This document shows positions 53,183 through 61,743 of a DNA stretch of 64,000 bases, in pieces. The notes under the pieces were generated by a model. It was not told the DNA's origin, searched no databases, and saw nothing but the letters and a program-made list of their open reading frames with translations. This DNA comes from Methanobacteriota archaeon. Its GTDB lineage: Archaea; Thermoplasmatota; Thermoplasmata; UBA10834. Positions within the stretch are counted from its first letter, which is position 1, and every line of letters starts with the position of its first letter. A program made the translations under genes and the position numbers. The stretch spans positions 16,783-80,782 of the forward strand of contig DYTN01000007.1 of NCBI GenBank assembly GCA_020725925.1. The letters run 5' to 3'.

Positions 53183-53878
53183 TCACATCTCCCTCTCTGA
53201 GCCCTTCCTGCTCAGCAGCTCCTTTACTTTCTCCGTCAGGCCGAGGCTGTGCGACTCATCCTCGATCAGCTTGATGGCCCGCACGGCCTTGACTATGTTG
53301 TCCAGCTCCCCGTCGATCCAGATCCTGCCGTTCTGCCCGACATATATGCGGCAGCCGGTCTCGTTCTTCAGCATCTGTATCATGGAGCCGTTCTTGCCAA
53401 TGACGCGGGGCACCTTGGATGGCGAGACCTCCATCACCATGCCCCCCGTGAGCTTTCTCAGCCCGTGGTCCTGCATGGACACCTGGATCCGCTTCACCTC
53501 GTCCACGCCGACGACCTTGATGAGCACTATGTCCCCGACGGTCATGAACTTCCCAGTCTCGCCGAACTCGACCCTCCAGGGCACCTCGTTGACGTGCAAC
53601 GGTGCCGGATAGGGCGAGTTGATGTCCACGAGCCAGTTGGAGGCGCCTATGTCGACAATCTTGCCTACCACGAGGTCGCCTCGGATTGGTATGTACTGCC
53701 CCGACAGGGGCACGACGCTGATCGAGTCCTGTCTCACGGTCTTTATCCCGAGCTGCGAGGCGAATATCTTGCCCCCCTCGGAATAGGTCCCGGGCCCCGC
53801 CTTCTTGCCGGAGATGGCAAGGAGGTCCCCAGGTACGACTATCTCTCTCGAGCTCTCCTTAGAATCGTTTGTCTCCAT
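53183..53878 (-). CDS. rrp4: exosome complex RNA-binding protein Rrp4
   Basis: 231 residues from the ATG at 53878 ([18 protein letters not shown]). An N-terminal domain, an S1 domain ([20 protein letters not shown]) and a KH domain with [20 protein letters not shown] are in the usual order. It caps the exosome ring. A TATA box lies just upstream. Confidence 0.95.
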   Translation of the reverse strand: METNDSKESSREIVVPGDLLAISGKKAGPGTYSEGGKIFASQLGIKTVRQDSISVVPLSGQYIPIRGDLVVGKIVDIGASNWLVDINSPYPAPLHVNEVPWRVEFGETGKFMTVGDIVLIKVVGVDEVKRIQVSMQDHGLRKLTGGMVMEVSPSKVPRVIGKNGSMIQMLKNETGCRIYVGQNGRIWIDGELDNIVKAVRAIKLIEDESHSLGLTEKVKELLSRKGSEREM

Positions 53879-53900
53879 CTGTCTCACTCGCTTGGTGCGA

Positions 53901-53908
53901 TAAAAGCG
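53901..53908 (-). promoter_or_regulatory. TATA-like box before rrp4
   Basis: The minus strand reads gcttttat about 25 bases before the Rrp4 start, which implies a nearly leaderless transcript. A second AT box (minus-strand aacctttaag, near 54001-54010) may be a further promoter. The 53879-54072 interval shows no gene. Confidence 0.55.
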
Positions 53909-54072
53909 CTGCCAGCGAGGCGTCAAATCACAAAGACTTGCCACGCGGCTCGCAGTGCATTTACCCTTATCTCTGTTCGGAGCCGAAAACGCGTTCCGTG
54001 CTTAAAGGTTTTGGTCGTGCGGGTGAGGGCCTGCAGGGTCTCCGCTTGAAATAGCCAGCACCTCGAAAACCG

Positions 54073-54768
54073 TCACTTGATGATCTTCGTCTCGGCCTCA
54101 CCGTGCGTCTTGTTGCTGAGCTTCTCCAGGAAGTCGGTCTGCATCCCCGCGGGCATCTCGACGATGCCTATCCAAGAACCGTCCTTCTGCCACTCCTCCT
54201 TTGTGATCTTCCCGAAGTGCTTGAAATCCTCGTAGCACCGCCCGTAGTTCTCCCCCGACACCTTGACCGCTATCCGGACCTTGTCGAACCGGATCGGTAT
54301 GAGCGGGCGGAGGGCGTCCATGATCCCGGGCACCTGCGCCTCAACGGGCTTGAACGGGTCGACGTGCACCCTCGCCTCCTCCATGGCGGTCTCGATCCTC
54401 GTCGGCGGGTGCGGGGCGCCCGTCTGGGGGTTCATGGCGTTCCTAGCGATGTACTCCACGATGCGCTTGCGCTTGTTCTCCTGCATTATCTTCCGCTGCT
54501 CGGTCGTGAGCTGGACCTCGCCTTTCAGAACGATCGCACGGGCGACCTCCGTGGGGTCTACCGTCCCGAAGACCTCCTTGATCTTGTCCTCGGGAGCACG
54601 CGTGCCCTTCTTCGCGTTCTTGAAGATGGTGTCTATGACCATGTTGTCCAGCAGGTCGACCTCCTTGCCGTCCTTCATCTTCTGGACGACCTTGGGGTCT
54701 ATGAGGATCTCGAAGCTCTCTCCGTGCGCCTCGTACCTTGCCACTATCGCCTCGTCGAGGTCGACCAT
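54073..54768 (-). CDS. sbds: SBDS ribosome maturation protein
   Basis: 231 residues. [40 protein letters not shown] and [24 protein letters not shown] sequence ([20 protein letters not shown]) match the Shwachman-Bodian-Diamond protein. It helps 60S/50S maturation and release of aIF6. It lies between proteasome alpha and Rrp4 as in other archaea. Confidence 0.96.
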   Translation of the reverse strand: MVDLDEAIVARYEAHGESFEILIDPKVVQKMKDGKEVDLLDNMVIDTIFKNAKKGTRAPEDKIKEVFGTVDPTEVARAIVLKGEVQLTTEQRKIMQENKRKRIVEYIARNAMNPQTGAPHPPTRIETAMEEARVHVDPFKPVEAQVPGIMDALRPLIPIRFDKVRIAVKVSGENYGRCYEDFKHFGKITKEEWQKDGSWIGIVEMPAGMQTDFLEKLSNKTHGEAETKIIK

Positions 54769-54778
54769 GACCCTCAGC

Positions 54779-55495
54779 TCATGCGGACAGTCTCTTCACG
54801 TAGGCCTCGACCTCGGCCTCCGAGAGCCTCCTGAACCTCTCCCCCGCCTTGACCAGGCCTATCTCGACGGCCTTGGTGTTCAGGCTCTCCTCCGTGGCCT
54901 TGGTGAGCGCCTTCAGCCCGAGAAGTATCGCCTCGTCCATGGTCATCTCCTCCTTGAACTCCTCCTCGAAGACGTCCATGATTGCATTCTTGCCCGCGCC
55001 TATCGAGCCCGCCTTGTACGCCACCAGCGCCCCGCTGGGGTCGGTCTCGAACAGGTGGCAGCCCTGCTCGTCCACGCCCGCGACCAGCAGCGCCGTCCCG
55101 AAGGGCCTCACGCCGCCGTATTGCGTGTAGTTCTGCTTGAAGTCGCAGAGCCTCTTCACGAGGGTCTCGATGTCCATCTTCTCGGCGTATGTGACCTTGT
55201 TGATCTGTGCGAGCATCCTCGCGTAGTCCACCAGGACCCTCGCGTCGGCCACGAGGCCAGATGTGGCGCAGCCGATGTGCTCGTCTATCTGGAATATCTT
55301 CTCTATCGATTTCGACTCGATGAGCTTGCTGGCAATCCTCTTGTCCACGATGAGGGCGACGCCGTCCTTGAACTTCAAGCCAACTGTGGTCGTGCCCCTC
55401 TTGACGGCCTCCCTCGCGTACTCGACCTGGAACAGCCTGCCATCGGGCGAGAACACAGTAATTGCCCGGTCGTATGCCATTTGTCCTGGTTGCAT
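54779..55495 (-). CDS. psmA: proteasome subunit alpha
   Basis: 238 residues. [20 protein letters not shown] is the conserved N-terminal alpha signature. [40 protein letters not shown] and [20 protein letters not shown] follow. It forms the outer ring and gate of the 20S proteasome. First gene of the superoperon, with a TATA box at 55570. Confidence 0.97.
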   Translation of the reverse strand: MQPGQMAYDRAITVFSPDGRLFQVEYAREAVKRGTTTVGLKFKDGVALIVDKRIASKLIESKSIEKIFQIDEHIGCATSGLVADARVLVDYARMLAQINKVTYAEKMDIETLVKRLCDFKQNYTQYGGVRPFGTALLVAGVDEQGCHLFETDPSGALVAYKAGSIGAGKNAIMDVFEEEFKEEMTMDEAILLGLKALTKATEESLNTKAVEIGLVKAGERFRRLSEAEVEAYVKRLSA

Positions 55496-55569
55496 TTCCG
55501 TGACACCTCTGAGAGCAAGATGACTGAAGCTACTGCTTCTATGACTGGATTCTGCCTAAGGCGGTCTCG

Positions 55570-55577
55570 GATATAAA
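55570..55577 (-). promoter_or_regulatory. TATA box of the proteasome-exosome operon
   Basis: The minus strand reads ctttatat about 75 bases before the psmA start. It predicts transcription start near 55545 and a leader of about 50 bases. Confidence 0.65.
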
Positions 55578-55617
55578 GGTTTTCGGCCGACCGTTGAGGC
55601 GCTTTCACGACCCAGAA

Positions 55618-55950
55618 CTAGTACTCGTCTCCGCCAACCATGTGCTCCTTGTAGTGCGTCTTCAGCTTCCTGATGGTGCCCGAGGTCTTGAGTGTGAGCA
55701 CCCTGCACGGCACTCCCCGGACCTCGTCCACCGACCCGAGCACCTCGATAGCAGCGTCCTTGAGCTTGTGCGGGACCTTGAGTATCCCGAAGTTCCGGTC
55801 GAAGACGGTTATGCGGAATGTGTCGCCGAGCGGCGTGCCCTTGGCCTTTCTGAGAAGAGCTCCGAGGAAATCGTTCCTTGCGACCGTCGAGCCTCCTTCG
55901 ATCTCGAAGGCGATGTACCTCCACTTCTCGCCCGGGGCTCTTCTGGGCAT
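55618..55950 (-). CDS. rnp2: ribonuclease P protein subunit Pop5 (Rnp2)
   Basis: 110 residues from the ATG at 55950 (MPRRAPGEKWRYIAFEIEGG). VARNDFLGALLRKAKG, FGILKVPHKLKDAAIEVLGS and the C-terminal VLTLKTSGTIRKLKTHYKEH match archaeal Pop5. It starts eight bases after ftsZ and is probably co-transcribed with it, so RNase P is encoded at two sites in this window (with Rpp29). Confidence 0.88.
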   Translation of the reverse strand: MPRRAPGEKWRYIAFEIEGGSTVARNDFLGALLRKAKGTPLGDTFRITVFDRNFGILKVPHKLKDAAIEVLGSVDEVRGVPCRVLTLKTSGTIRKLKTHYKEHMVGGDEY

Positions 55951-55958
55951 GGGAGCCC

Positions 55959-57068
55959 TCAGCGGACGAACTCGACGCCGTGCTTCGTGTTCGGCTCGGA
56001 GTCGAACTGCGGCATCAGGTTCGGGCTCTTGACGCCCGTGAGGACCACCATGACCCTCACGGTCCCGCTCAGGTTGTTGTCCACGCTGCATCCCCAGATC
56101 GTCCTCGCGCTCGGGCTGATCTCCGCGGTGACGAGCTCAGCGGCCTTCTCGGCCTCCGCGACGGTCATGTCGTTCCCGCCTGTCACCCTGATCAACGCGC
56201 CTCGCGCTGTCGAGAGGTCGATCTGGCCGAGCAGGGGCGACTCGAGCGCCTGGCGCACGGCGTCGTCGATCCTGTCTCCCTTAGCCGTCTTCGTCGTTCC
56301 CTCGCCCATGCCTATCATCGCGACCCCGCCGTTCTTCATGATGGTCATCACGTCGTTGAAGTCGAGGTTCACGAGCCCCGGCCTCGTGATTATCTCGGTC
56401 AGGCCCTTGATGGATTCCATGAGGACCTCGTCCGCGACCCTGAAAGCGGCGTCCAAGGGCAGCTTGGGGACGAGCTCCAGGAGCCTGTCGTTCATTATCA
56501 CCGCAGTGGTGTCGCAGTGCGTGCGCAGCCTCTCCAGTCCCTTGAGCGCATTCTCCATCCTGAGCTTTCCCTCAGCCTTGAAGGGCAGCGTGACTATGCC
56601 TATGACGAGCGATCCGGACTCGCGAGCCAGCCGTGCCACGACGGGGGCCGACCCTGTTCCTGTCCCTCCGCCCATCCCAGCGGTGACAAACACGATGCTG
56701 GACCCCTTGACATACCCCTTCAGCTCGTCCAGCGCCTCCTGGGCCGCCCTCTCCCCGACCTCAGGCAGGGCGCCCGCGCCAAGCCCTCGCGTCGTGTTCC
56801 TACCCAGCAGGACCTTGTGGGGCGAGTGCACATGCAGGAGGTGCTTGGCGTCGCTGTTTGCCGCGACGAGCTCGGCTCCGAACACGCCCGCGGAGCTGAG
56901 GCGATTGATCGTGTTCGACCCTCCCCCTCCGCACCCCACGATCGTTATGTTGACCTTCAGCTGCTCCACGATCTTGGCCAGCTCGGCGTCGTCCGGCGTG
57001 CCAAGGTCGGCCTTCAAGCCCTTTCCCATCTCGTGCTGTTCGAGAGCATCGTCAATAAGAGACTTCAT
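55959..57068 (-). CDS. ftsZ: cell division protein FtsZ (paralog on the minus strand)
   Basis: 369 residues from the ATG at 57068; a GTG at 57098 lies upstream of the predicted transcription start. NITIVGCGGGGSNTINRLSS, the tubulin signature VTAGMGGGTGTGSAPVVARL, and the T7-loop region GLVNLDFNDVMTIMKNGGVA are intact. The last residues are HGVEFVR. Divergent from the second ftsZ. Pop5 follows in the same operon. Confidence 0.96.
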   Translation of the reverse strand: MKSLIDDALEQHEMGKGLKADLGTPDDAELAKIVEQLKVNITIVGCGGGGSNTINRLSSAGVFGAELVAANSDAKHLLHVHSPHKVLLGRNTTRGLGAGALPEVGERAAQEALDELKGYVKGSSIVFVTAGMGGGTGTGSAPVVARLARESGSLVIGIVTLPFKAEGKLRMENALKGLERLRTHCDTTAVIMNDRLLELVPKLPLDAAFRVADEVLMESIKGLTEIITRPGLVNLDFNDVMTIMKNGGVAMIGMGEGTTKTAKGDRIDDAVRQALESPLLGQIDLSTARGALIRVTGGNDMTVAEAEKAAELVTAEISPSARTIWGCSVDNNLSGTVRVMVVLTGVKSPNLMPQFDSEPNTKHGVEFVR

Positions 57069-57114
57069 GTCATCCCATCCGAAATCGTTTCCGCCCACGT
57101 ATTATACACCGTAC

Positions 57115-57122
57115 TATATAAA
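57115..57122 (-). promoter_or_regulatory. TATA box of the minus-strand ftsZ
   Basis: The minus strand reads tttatata. Transcription would start near 57090, which rules out the GTG at 57098 and supports the ATG at 57068. Confidence 0.7.
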
Positions 57123-57177
57123 TGCAGCCCGGCCAGCACATCTGGCTGTGGTGGTTGACAAGACCGCGGAACACGAT

Positions 57178-57215
57178 GCCCGCGGAGATGATTTGACTCT
57201 CTCCGCATCGCGGGC
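57178..57215. repeat. interrupted inverted repeat between divergent ftsZ genes
   Basis: Arms gcccgcg (57178-57184) and cgcgggc (57209-57215) pair over seven bases. Inside, gaga and tctc pair with a four-base offset. It lies about 60 bases upstream of the minus TATA box, in operator-like position. Confidence 0.5.
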
Positions 57216-57265
57216 TGAGAGGCGACATTGTGGGTCATGCATCGTCCGCCTTCGAGATCGTCCGG

Positions 57266-57282
57266 TTTTTCCGCAGGAAAAA
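57266..57282. repeat. inverted repeat tttttcc-gca-ggaaaaa
   Basis: A perfect seven-base-pair palindrome with a three-base loop, about 40 bases upstream of the plus-strand TATA box. It is AT-rich in GC-rich surroundings, and its position suits a regulator site. Confidence 0.5.
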
Positions 57283-57320
57283 GGGAGCGAAACCCTGGCT
57301 CGAGCCAGCCTCCAGCAATA

Positions 57321-57328
57321 TTTATATT
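57321..57328 (+). promoter_or_regulatory. TATA box of the plus-strand ftsZ
   Basis: tttatatt about 45 bases before the ATG at 57371. Predicted transcription start near 57350. Confidence 0.7.
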
Positions 57329-57370
57329 GTACATTCCTGCTTACTTATCTAGTCTCATGGGGTGCACTCT

Positions 57371-58567
57371 ATGCCGAAGTCTCTAGTCAAAGACGCACTG
57401 GGAAAAGATGTACAGGAACTAGTCGAAAAGTCATCCCCTCAGCCCGCAGCGCAAGTGCAGGCTACACAACCTGCGCCACCGACCGCGGATGACGAGGAGA
57501 TAGCAAAGATCGCGGCGCAGTTGGATGTGTCGATAAAGATCATTGGCTGTGGCGGCGGCGGCTCCAACACCATCAACAGGTGCGTGGAGGCCGGCATATC
57601 GGGAGCTCAGCTCTGCGCCATCAACACCGATGCCAAACACCTGCTGGCGATCCATGCTCCGAAGAAGATCCTCATCGGGAAGAACATCACCCGGGGACTC
57701 GGGGCAGGCGCGATCCCGCAGGTTGGAGAGGCAGCAGCCAAGGAGAACGAGAGGGAGATCAAGGACTTCCTCACGGGCGCGAACATCGTGTTCGTGACGG
57801 CAGGCATGGGCGGCGGCACAGGCACCGGCTCTGCGCACTACGCGGCCAGGCTTGCCAAGGAGATGAAAGCGCTGACGATCGGTGTCGTGACTCTTCCGTT
57901 CAAGGCCGAGGGCGAGGTGCGGATGGAGAACGCCCTCGACGGGCTCGAGAGGCTCAGGAGGCTGTGCGACACTACAATCGTCATCCCGAATGACAAGCTC
58001 CTCGAGCTTGTGCCGAAGCTCCCTGTCGATGCGGCCTTCAAGGTGGCCGATGAGGTCCTGATGCAGACAATCAGGGGTCTGACGGAGATCATCACGAAGC
58101 CTGGCCTGGTCAACCTGGACTACAGCGACATCATGACAGTCATGAACGAGGGCGGGGTCGCCTTCGTGGGAATAGGCGAGTCCGAGGAGGCTGACCCGGA
58201 GGACAGGGTCGAGGCGGCCATCGAGGAGGCGCTCAACTCGCCGTTGCTGGGCGAGATCGACCTCCGCGACTCGAAGGGCGCGCTCGTGAGGGTCGTCGGC
58301 GGGCCGGACATGACGGTCTCCGAGGCGCAGAAGGGTGCCGAGATAGTGAGCCAGAGGATATCGAAGCACGCAAGGCTCATCTGGGGCTGCAGCATCGACC
58401 CGTCGCTCGAGAGCACGGTCAAGATACTGCTCATCGTCACGGGTGCGAGGTCCGAGACGGTCCTCGGGAAAGGCGCTGAGACTTCTGCCGCGCCCGCTCT
58501 GAGGAGAGCCGGCCCGGCCGGCAGGTCTTACGGCACCGGCGACGAGAGCATCGACTTCGTCCGATGA
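57371..58567 (+). CDS. ftsZ: cell division protein FtsZ (paralog on the plus strand)
   Basis: 398 residues from the ATG at 57371 (MPKSLVKDALGKDVQELV). A 50-residue Pro/Gln/Ala linker precedes SIKIIGCGGGGSNTINRCVE. VTAGMGGGTGTGSAHYAARL and GLVNLDYSDIMTVMNEGGVA are intact. The C-terminal tail ends ESIDFVR, close to EFVR of the paralog. Euryarchaeal genomes often carry FtsZ1 and FtsZ2 with different roles in ring assembly; which is which is not decidable here. Confidence 0.96.
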   Translation: MPKSLVKDALGKDVQELVEKSSPQPAAQVQATQPAPPTADDEEIAKIAAQLDVSIKIIGCGGGGSNTINRCVEAGISGAQLCAINTDAKHLLAIHAPKKILIGKNITRGLGAGAIPQVGEAAAKENEREIKDFLTGANIVFVTAGMGGGTGTGSAHYAARLAKEMKALTIGVVTLPFKAEGEVRMENALDGLERLRRLCDTTIVIPNDKLLELVPKLPVDAAFKVADEVLMQTIRGLTEIITKPGLVNLDYSDIMTVMNEGGVAFVGIGESEEADPEDRVEAAIEEALNSPLLGEIDLRDSKGALVRVVGGPDMTVSEAQKGAEIVSQRISKHARLIWGCSIDPSLESTVKILLIVTGARSETVLGKGAETSAAPALRRAGPAGRSYGTGDESIDFVR

Positions 58568-58606
58568 TGCCCTGGCAAACCACACCAGGCGGGTCGTACG
58601 ATCCGC

Positions 58607-59593
58607 CTATCGCCTGATTTTCCTCTCCACCTTTCCTTCCAGCCTCGGCCTGTCCCCGAACCTCGCCCCGCACTTGGGGCAGAACTGGTCTGATATGTCC
58701 ACGTGGCTGCCGCACACGGAGCACTCCGCGCCGCCCACCCTGTCCGAGAAGATCACGCCGCACAGGCATGCGAGGGCCTCCTTGTCCACTCGCCTTCCGC
58801 ATGCAGGGCACTCGGTGACCAGCTCCACCAGCTGCGCGCCGCAGTATCTGCACTCGGCCGAGGTCTCCGGTATCTCCTTGCCGCACTTCGGGCAGAGCAT
58901 GTTCCCCTCCCCCACGAGCAGCGCCCCGCATCCGCAGGCCTTCTCTTCCTCGGACACTATCCTCCCGCACTCGGGGCACTGGAACAGGTCCTTCGAGAAG
59001 TCGGTGGAGAACACGACCCCGCACCTCCTGCAGAACATGTCCTCATCCGCCAGGTTGACCCCGCACTCTGGGCACTGCAGGGCGCGCTTGAACATGGTGC
59101 AGTCGCAGGTCTCCCCCTTGTGAAGTCTTCGCCCGCAGATGCTGCAGAAGAACGAGTCGTCGGATGCGCGCTGGACATCGCCCTTCATCGACAGGTAGGT
59201 CGGCTCGGTGATCTCGCCGAGCAGGAAGCGCTCCTCCAGGAGGAGCAGCTTGTCCTCCTTGGTCAACGGCATCGGACGGATGAGGGGCATCTCCGAGTCC
59301 ACCACATGAGGCCTCTGGGCGGTGTACCCGAGCTCCTTGCCGCAGATCGGGCAAGTGCCGACGCGCATCGCGCATGAGTTGTGGAACTGCTTCCCGCAGC
59401 CGCACAACACGCTCGGAAGGTCGGGCTTGATCATCCCCAGACAGATGTCGCACTTGATCTGTCCCTTGACCCTGACCGCCTTCACCTGGGGCCTGGTCCT
59501 GACCTTCATCCGCCTGGCCGCCGCGCGCCTGATTTGCCCCTTCGGGACCTTGATCATCCTCGGTCCTGGGACCTTCTTGCCTCTGGCGACCAT
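58607..59593 (-). CDS. multi-zinc-ribbon protein
   Basis: 328 residues from the ATG at 59593 (MVARGKKVPGPRMIKVPKG). A basic N-terminus leads to a RING-like cluster (IKCDICLGMIKPDLPSVLCG, then CGKQFHNSCAMRVGTCPICG). After a middle segment (LLLLEERFLLGEITEPTYLS) come about six consecutive CxxC zinc ribbons (CSICGRRLHKGETCDC, CPECGVNLADEDMFCRRCG, CPECGRIV, CPKCGKEIPE, CPACGRRV, CSVCGSHV with CPKCGARFG). Function unknown; likely a protein or nucleic-acid scaffold. Confidence 0.75.
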   Translation of the reverse strand: MVARGKKVPGPRMIKVPKGQIRRAAARRMKVRTRPQVKAVRVKGQIKCDICLGMIKPDLPSVLCGCGKQFHNSCAMRVGTCPICGKELGYTAQRPHVVDSEMPLIRPMPLTKEDKLLLLEERFLLGEITEPTYLSMKGDVQRASDDSFFCSICGRRLHKGETCDCTMFKRALQCPECGVNLADEDMFCRRCGVVFSTDFSKDLFQCPECGRIVSEEEKACGCGALLVGEGNMLCPKCGKEIPETSAECRYCGAQLVELVTECPACGRRVDKEALACLCGVIFSDRVGGAECSVCGSHVDISDQFCPKCGARFGDRPRLEGKVERKIRR

Positions 59594-59664
59594 CGCGGCC
59601 GAGAGGACGAATGCGAGCGCGGCCAAGCCCTTCTCCCCAGATGGGCCGGGATTGACTCCATCGG

Positions 59665-59673
59665 ATATAAAAA
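59665..59673 (+). promoter_or_regulatory. TATA box for the DUF2148 gene
   Basis: atataaaaa about 30 bases before the ATG at 59697, so the transcript is nearly leaderless. Confidence 0.65.
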
Positions 59674-59696
59674 CCCAGCACGAGATTCCTGTGGCT

Positions 59697-60230
59697 ATGT
59701 CCACCAAGGAGACGGTCGGATTCGTGGCAGAGCTGATGGCCGTGGCGGCGAGGACTGCGCCGAAGGCTGCAGGGGAGGATTTCATCGAGGTCCGCGTGCT
59801 CTCTGACTCCGAGAGGGTCACCCTGGGGAACGACATGATACAGGTCGGCAGAGAGCGGGCCATATGGGGCTTCGAGCGGGACGGACAGAACGTGCTCGCT
59901 TCTGATGCTGTCCTGCTAGTGGGCCTGTTGCCACACAAGGGCGCTGGCCTCAACTGTGGGGCATGCGGGTACGCCAGTTGCCAGGAGTTCAATGACAGGT
60001 CCTACTCGGGCGATTTCGACGGGCCCAACTGCGTCGTCAGAGCGCTCGACCTGGGCATAGCCCTCGGCTCAGCGGCGAAGATCGCCTCCGAGCTGAACGT
60101 GGACAACAGGGTGATGTACAGGATAGGGGTCTCGGCCAAGCGCCTCGGGATGGGCAAGTCGAGGATATTCCACGGCATACCGCTCTCGGCGACGGGCAAG
60201 AACATCTACTTCGACAGGCCGAAGAAGTGA
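59697..60230 (+). CDS. DUF2148-family iron-sulfur-type protein
   Basis: 177 residues. It starts MSTKETVGFVAELMAVAART and has the Cys cluster GLNCGACGYASCQEFNDRS and a later NCVVRALDLGIALGSAAKIA, typical of DUF2148 ferredoxin-domain proteins. These occur in anaerobes and archaea. The role is unknown, possibly a redox or metal-cluster carrier. Confidence 0.8.
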   Translation: MSTKETVGFVAELMAVAARTAPKAAGEDFIEVRVLSDSERVTLGNDMIQVGRERAIWGFERDGQNVLASDAVLLVGLLPHKGAGLNCGACGYASCQEFNDRSYSGDFDGPNCVVRALDLGIALGSAAKIASELNVDNRVMYRIGVSAKRLGMGKSRIFHGIPLSATGKNIYFDRPKK

Positions 60231-60241
60231 CCCGCCCGGGA

Positions 60242-61015
60242 TCACCTCTGCCTTCTCGTCCTGCGCGGCTCGACGCTCGGCGGCGTGCCAAGATCGGTCC
60301 CATCCAGGAGGAACACCCTGAGAGTGCTCCTGTCGATGAACTCGTTCCTCAGCAACGGCCCGAGCATCGTCTTGGCGGGGGAGTTGACAGGAGTCCCTGT
60401 GAGCAGCGGGTTGAAGGCGGGCACGACCACCAGCTCCTGCGGGCAAGCCCCGTACCTCTCGAGCGCCTTCGCCCTGTCAAGGCCTGCCCGGACCCAGCAC
60501 TTCTCGTTGGTCCTTGCGCCCAGCGAATCCGCGAGAAGCACAGATGGATGTATGTGTCCCATGACGATCCTCTGGCACCCCATGACATCCCTCGAGGGCC
60601 ATACATGGCCGTGGAACATGCCCACGTCATCCAGTCTGATTCCCGAGCCCGCGTGAGCCCGGACTGCATCTGGCAACACCGAGCTCACGCCCCCGTCGTG
60701 GTTGCCGGCGACCAGGACCACCTCGGAGTACAGCTCGAGCATCCTGCTCATGAAGGGGGGTATTTCCCTGTCCTCCCTGTAGCTGACGGACGGGATCTTG
60801 TGCTTGATGTCCCCGAGTATCACGAGCTTGTTCCCCGACGAAGCGAGCAGTTCCAGGCTGGAGAGCATCCTCGGCGTCTGGGAGGGTATGTTGAAGCCAG
60901 CTCTTCTGAGCTGCGCCTCTATGCCCAGATGGAGGTCGGCAACGCAGACCCACCGCGCGTTGCCCCTCATCATGAGCGCTGGGGTGTCGGGTACGGGTTC
61001 CAGCTCCACGGACAC
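60242..61015 (-). CDS. metallophosphoesterase (PdeM/SbcD-like)
   Basis: 257 residues. Metal motifs are VCVADLHLGIEAQLR, VILGDIKHKI, VAGNHDGGVSS, FHGHVWPS and VMGHIHPSVLL, giving a complete calcineurin-like set. It resembles the archaeal and bacterial group encoded near DNA-repair helicases and ligases, but no such gene is adjacent here. The start is 33 bases after the second phosphoesterase gene. Confidence 0.85.
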   Translation of the reverse strand: MSVELEPVPDTPALMMRGNARWVCVADLHLGIEAQLRRAGFNIPSQTPRMLSSLELLASSGNKLVILGDIKHKIPSVSYREDREIPPFMSRMLELYSEVVLVAGNHDGGVSSVLPDAVRAHAGSGIRLDDVGMFHGHVWPSRDVMGCQRIVMGHIHPSVLLADSLGARTNEKCWVRAGLDRAKALERYGACPQELVVVPAFNPLLTGTPVNSPAKTMLGPLLRNEFIDRSTLRVFLLDGTDLGTPPSVEPRRTRRQR

Positions 61016-61048
61016 GCCAACTGAGCCGCAGCTGATAAACTTGATTCT

Positions 61049-61732
61049 TCATCTGCCGAGGAACAGGCGTTCGGCCAGCACAGATGGCAGGCCCGCGTCC
61101 TCGATGGCGTCAGCGGCAGCCTCGATGTCGTAGTCGAACCTGCGTATGCTGCAGTCGCCCTTGGAATCGATGACTGAGTAGCTTCCCCTCGGGTCCCCGT
61201 CTCGGGGCTGGCCGACGGAGCCAGGGTTGAGGACCGTCCCGGACGGAAACCTTCTGACATATGGGGAGTGCGTGTGCCCCAGGACCAAGATGTCCGCGTC
61301 AGCCTCCTCAAGCAGATGCTCGGTCACATCCTCCTCGAAGACGTATTCGACGGCGCTGTCGACAGAGCCATGGAACATGGCCGGTCGTCGTCCAGCGAGC
61401 GGGAACCGGGCGCCGAGAGGGAGCGAGCTAAGGAACCCTCTCGTATCCGCGGTGATGTGCTCCCATGTCCATCTGGCTGCGGCGGCCGCATACGGATTCA
61501 TCGAGAGCGCGCTCTGAGCCAGCACGGACTGCTCATGGTTCCCGAAGACCGTGTGCGCGCACATGTTGCGGACCTCGGCTGTGCATTCGTTCGGGAATGC
61601 CCCGTATCCGACGATGTCTCCAGCACACACGACAGCATCTGGTCGCTCGGCGCGCAGCTCTTCCTGGAGGGCCTTGAGCGCATGGAGGTTCGAATGGATG
61701 TCTGCAATCACCGCGATGCGCATCTCGGACAT
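61049..61732 (-). CDS. metallophosphoesterase (YfcE/MJ0936-like)
   Basis: 227 residues. IAVIADIHSNLHALKALQEE, VCAGDIVGYGAFPNEC, VFGNHEQSVL, AMFHGSVDSA and LVLGHTHSPYVRRFPSGTVL with NPGSVGQPRDGDP match the small cyclic-phosphodiesterase group. A start at 61723 is possible. It begins 11 bases after Nnr, so Nnr and the two phosphoesterases form an operon. Confidence 0.87.
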   Translation of the reverse strand: MSEMRIAVIADIHSNLHALKALQEELRAERPDAVVCAGDIVGYGAFPNECTAEVRNMCAHTVFGNHEQSVLAQSALSMNPYAAAAARWTWEHITADTRGFLSSLPLGARFPLAGRRPAMFHGSVDSAVEYVFEEDVTEHLLEEADADILVLGHTHSPYVRRFPSGTVLNPGSVGQPRDGDPRGSYSVIDSKGDCSIRRFDYDIEAAADAIEDAGLPSVLAERLFLGR

Positions 61733-61743
61733 GGCCGAGGGCC

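Larger units (their letters stand above)
57069..57370. other. 302-base divergent region between the two ftsZ genes
   Basis: There is no coding frame with a start here. The interval holds one TATA box for each ftsZ gene and two inverted repeats. The first (57178-57215) has outer arms gcccgcg and cgcgggc with inner gaga/tctc. The second (57266-57282) is tttttcc-gca-ggaaaaa. See the separate promoter entries. Confidence 0.7.

Noticed and set aside
59594..59992. N-terminal extension of the multi-zinc-ribbon protein
   Set aside because: It would run across the promoter and into the divergent DUF2148 gene. The ATG at 59593 begins a plausible basic N-terminus.
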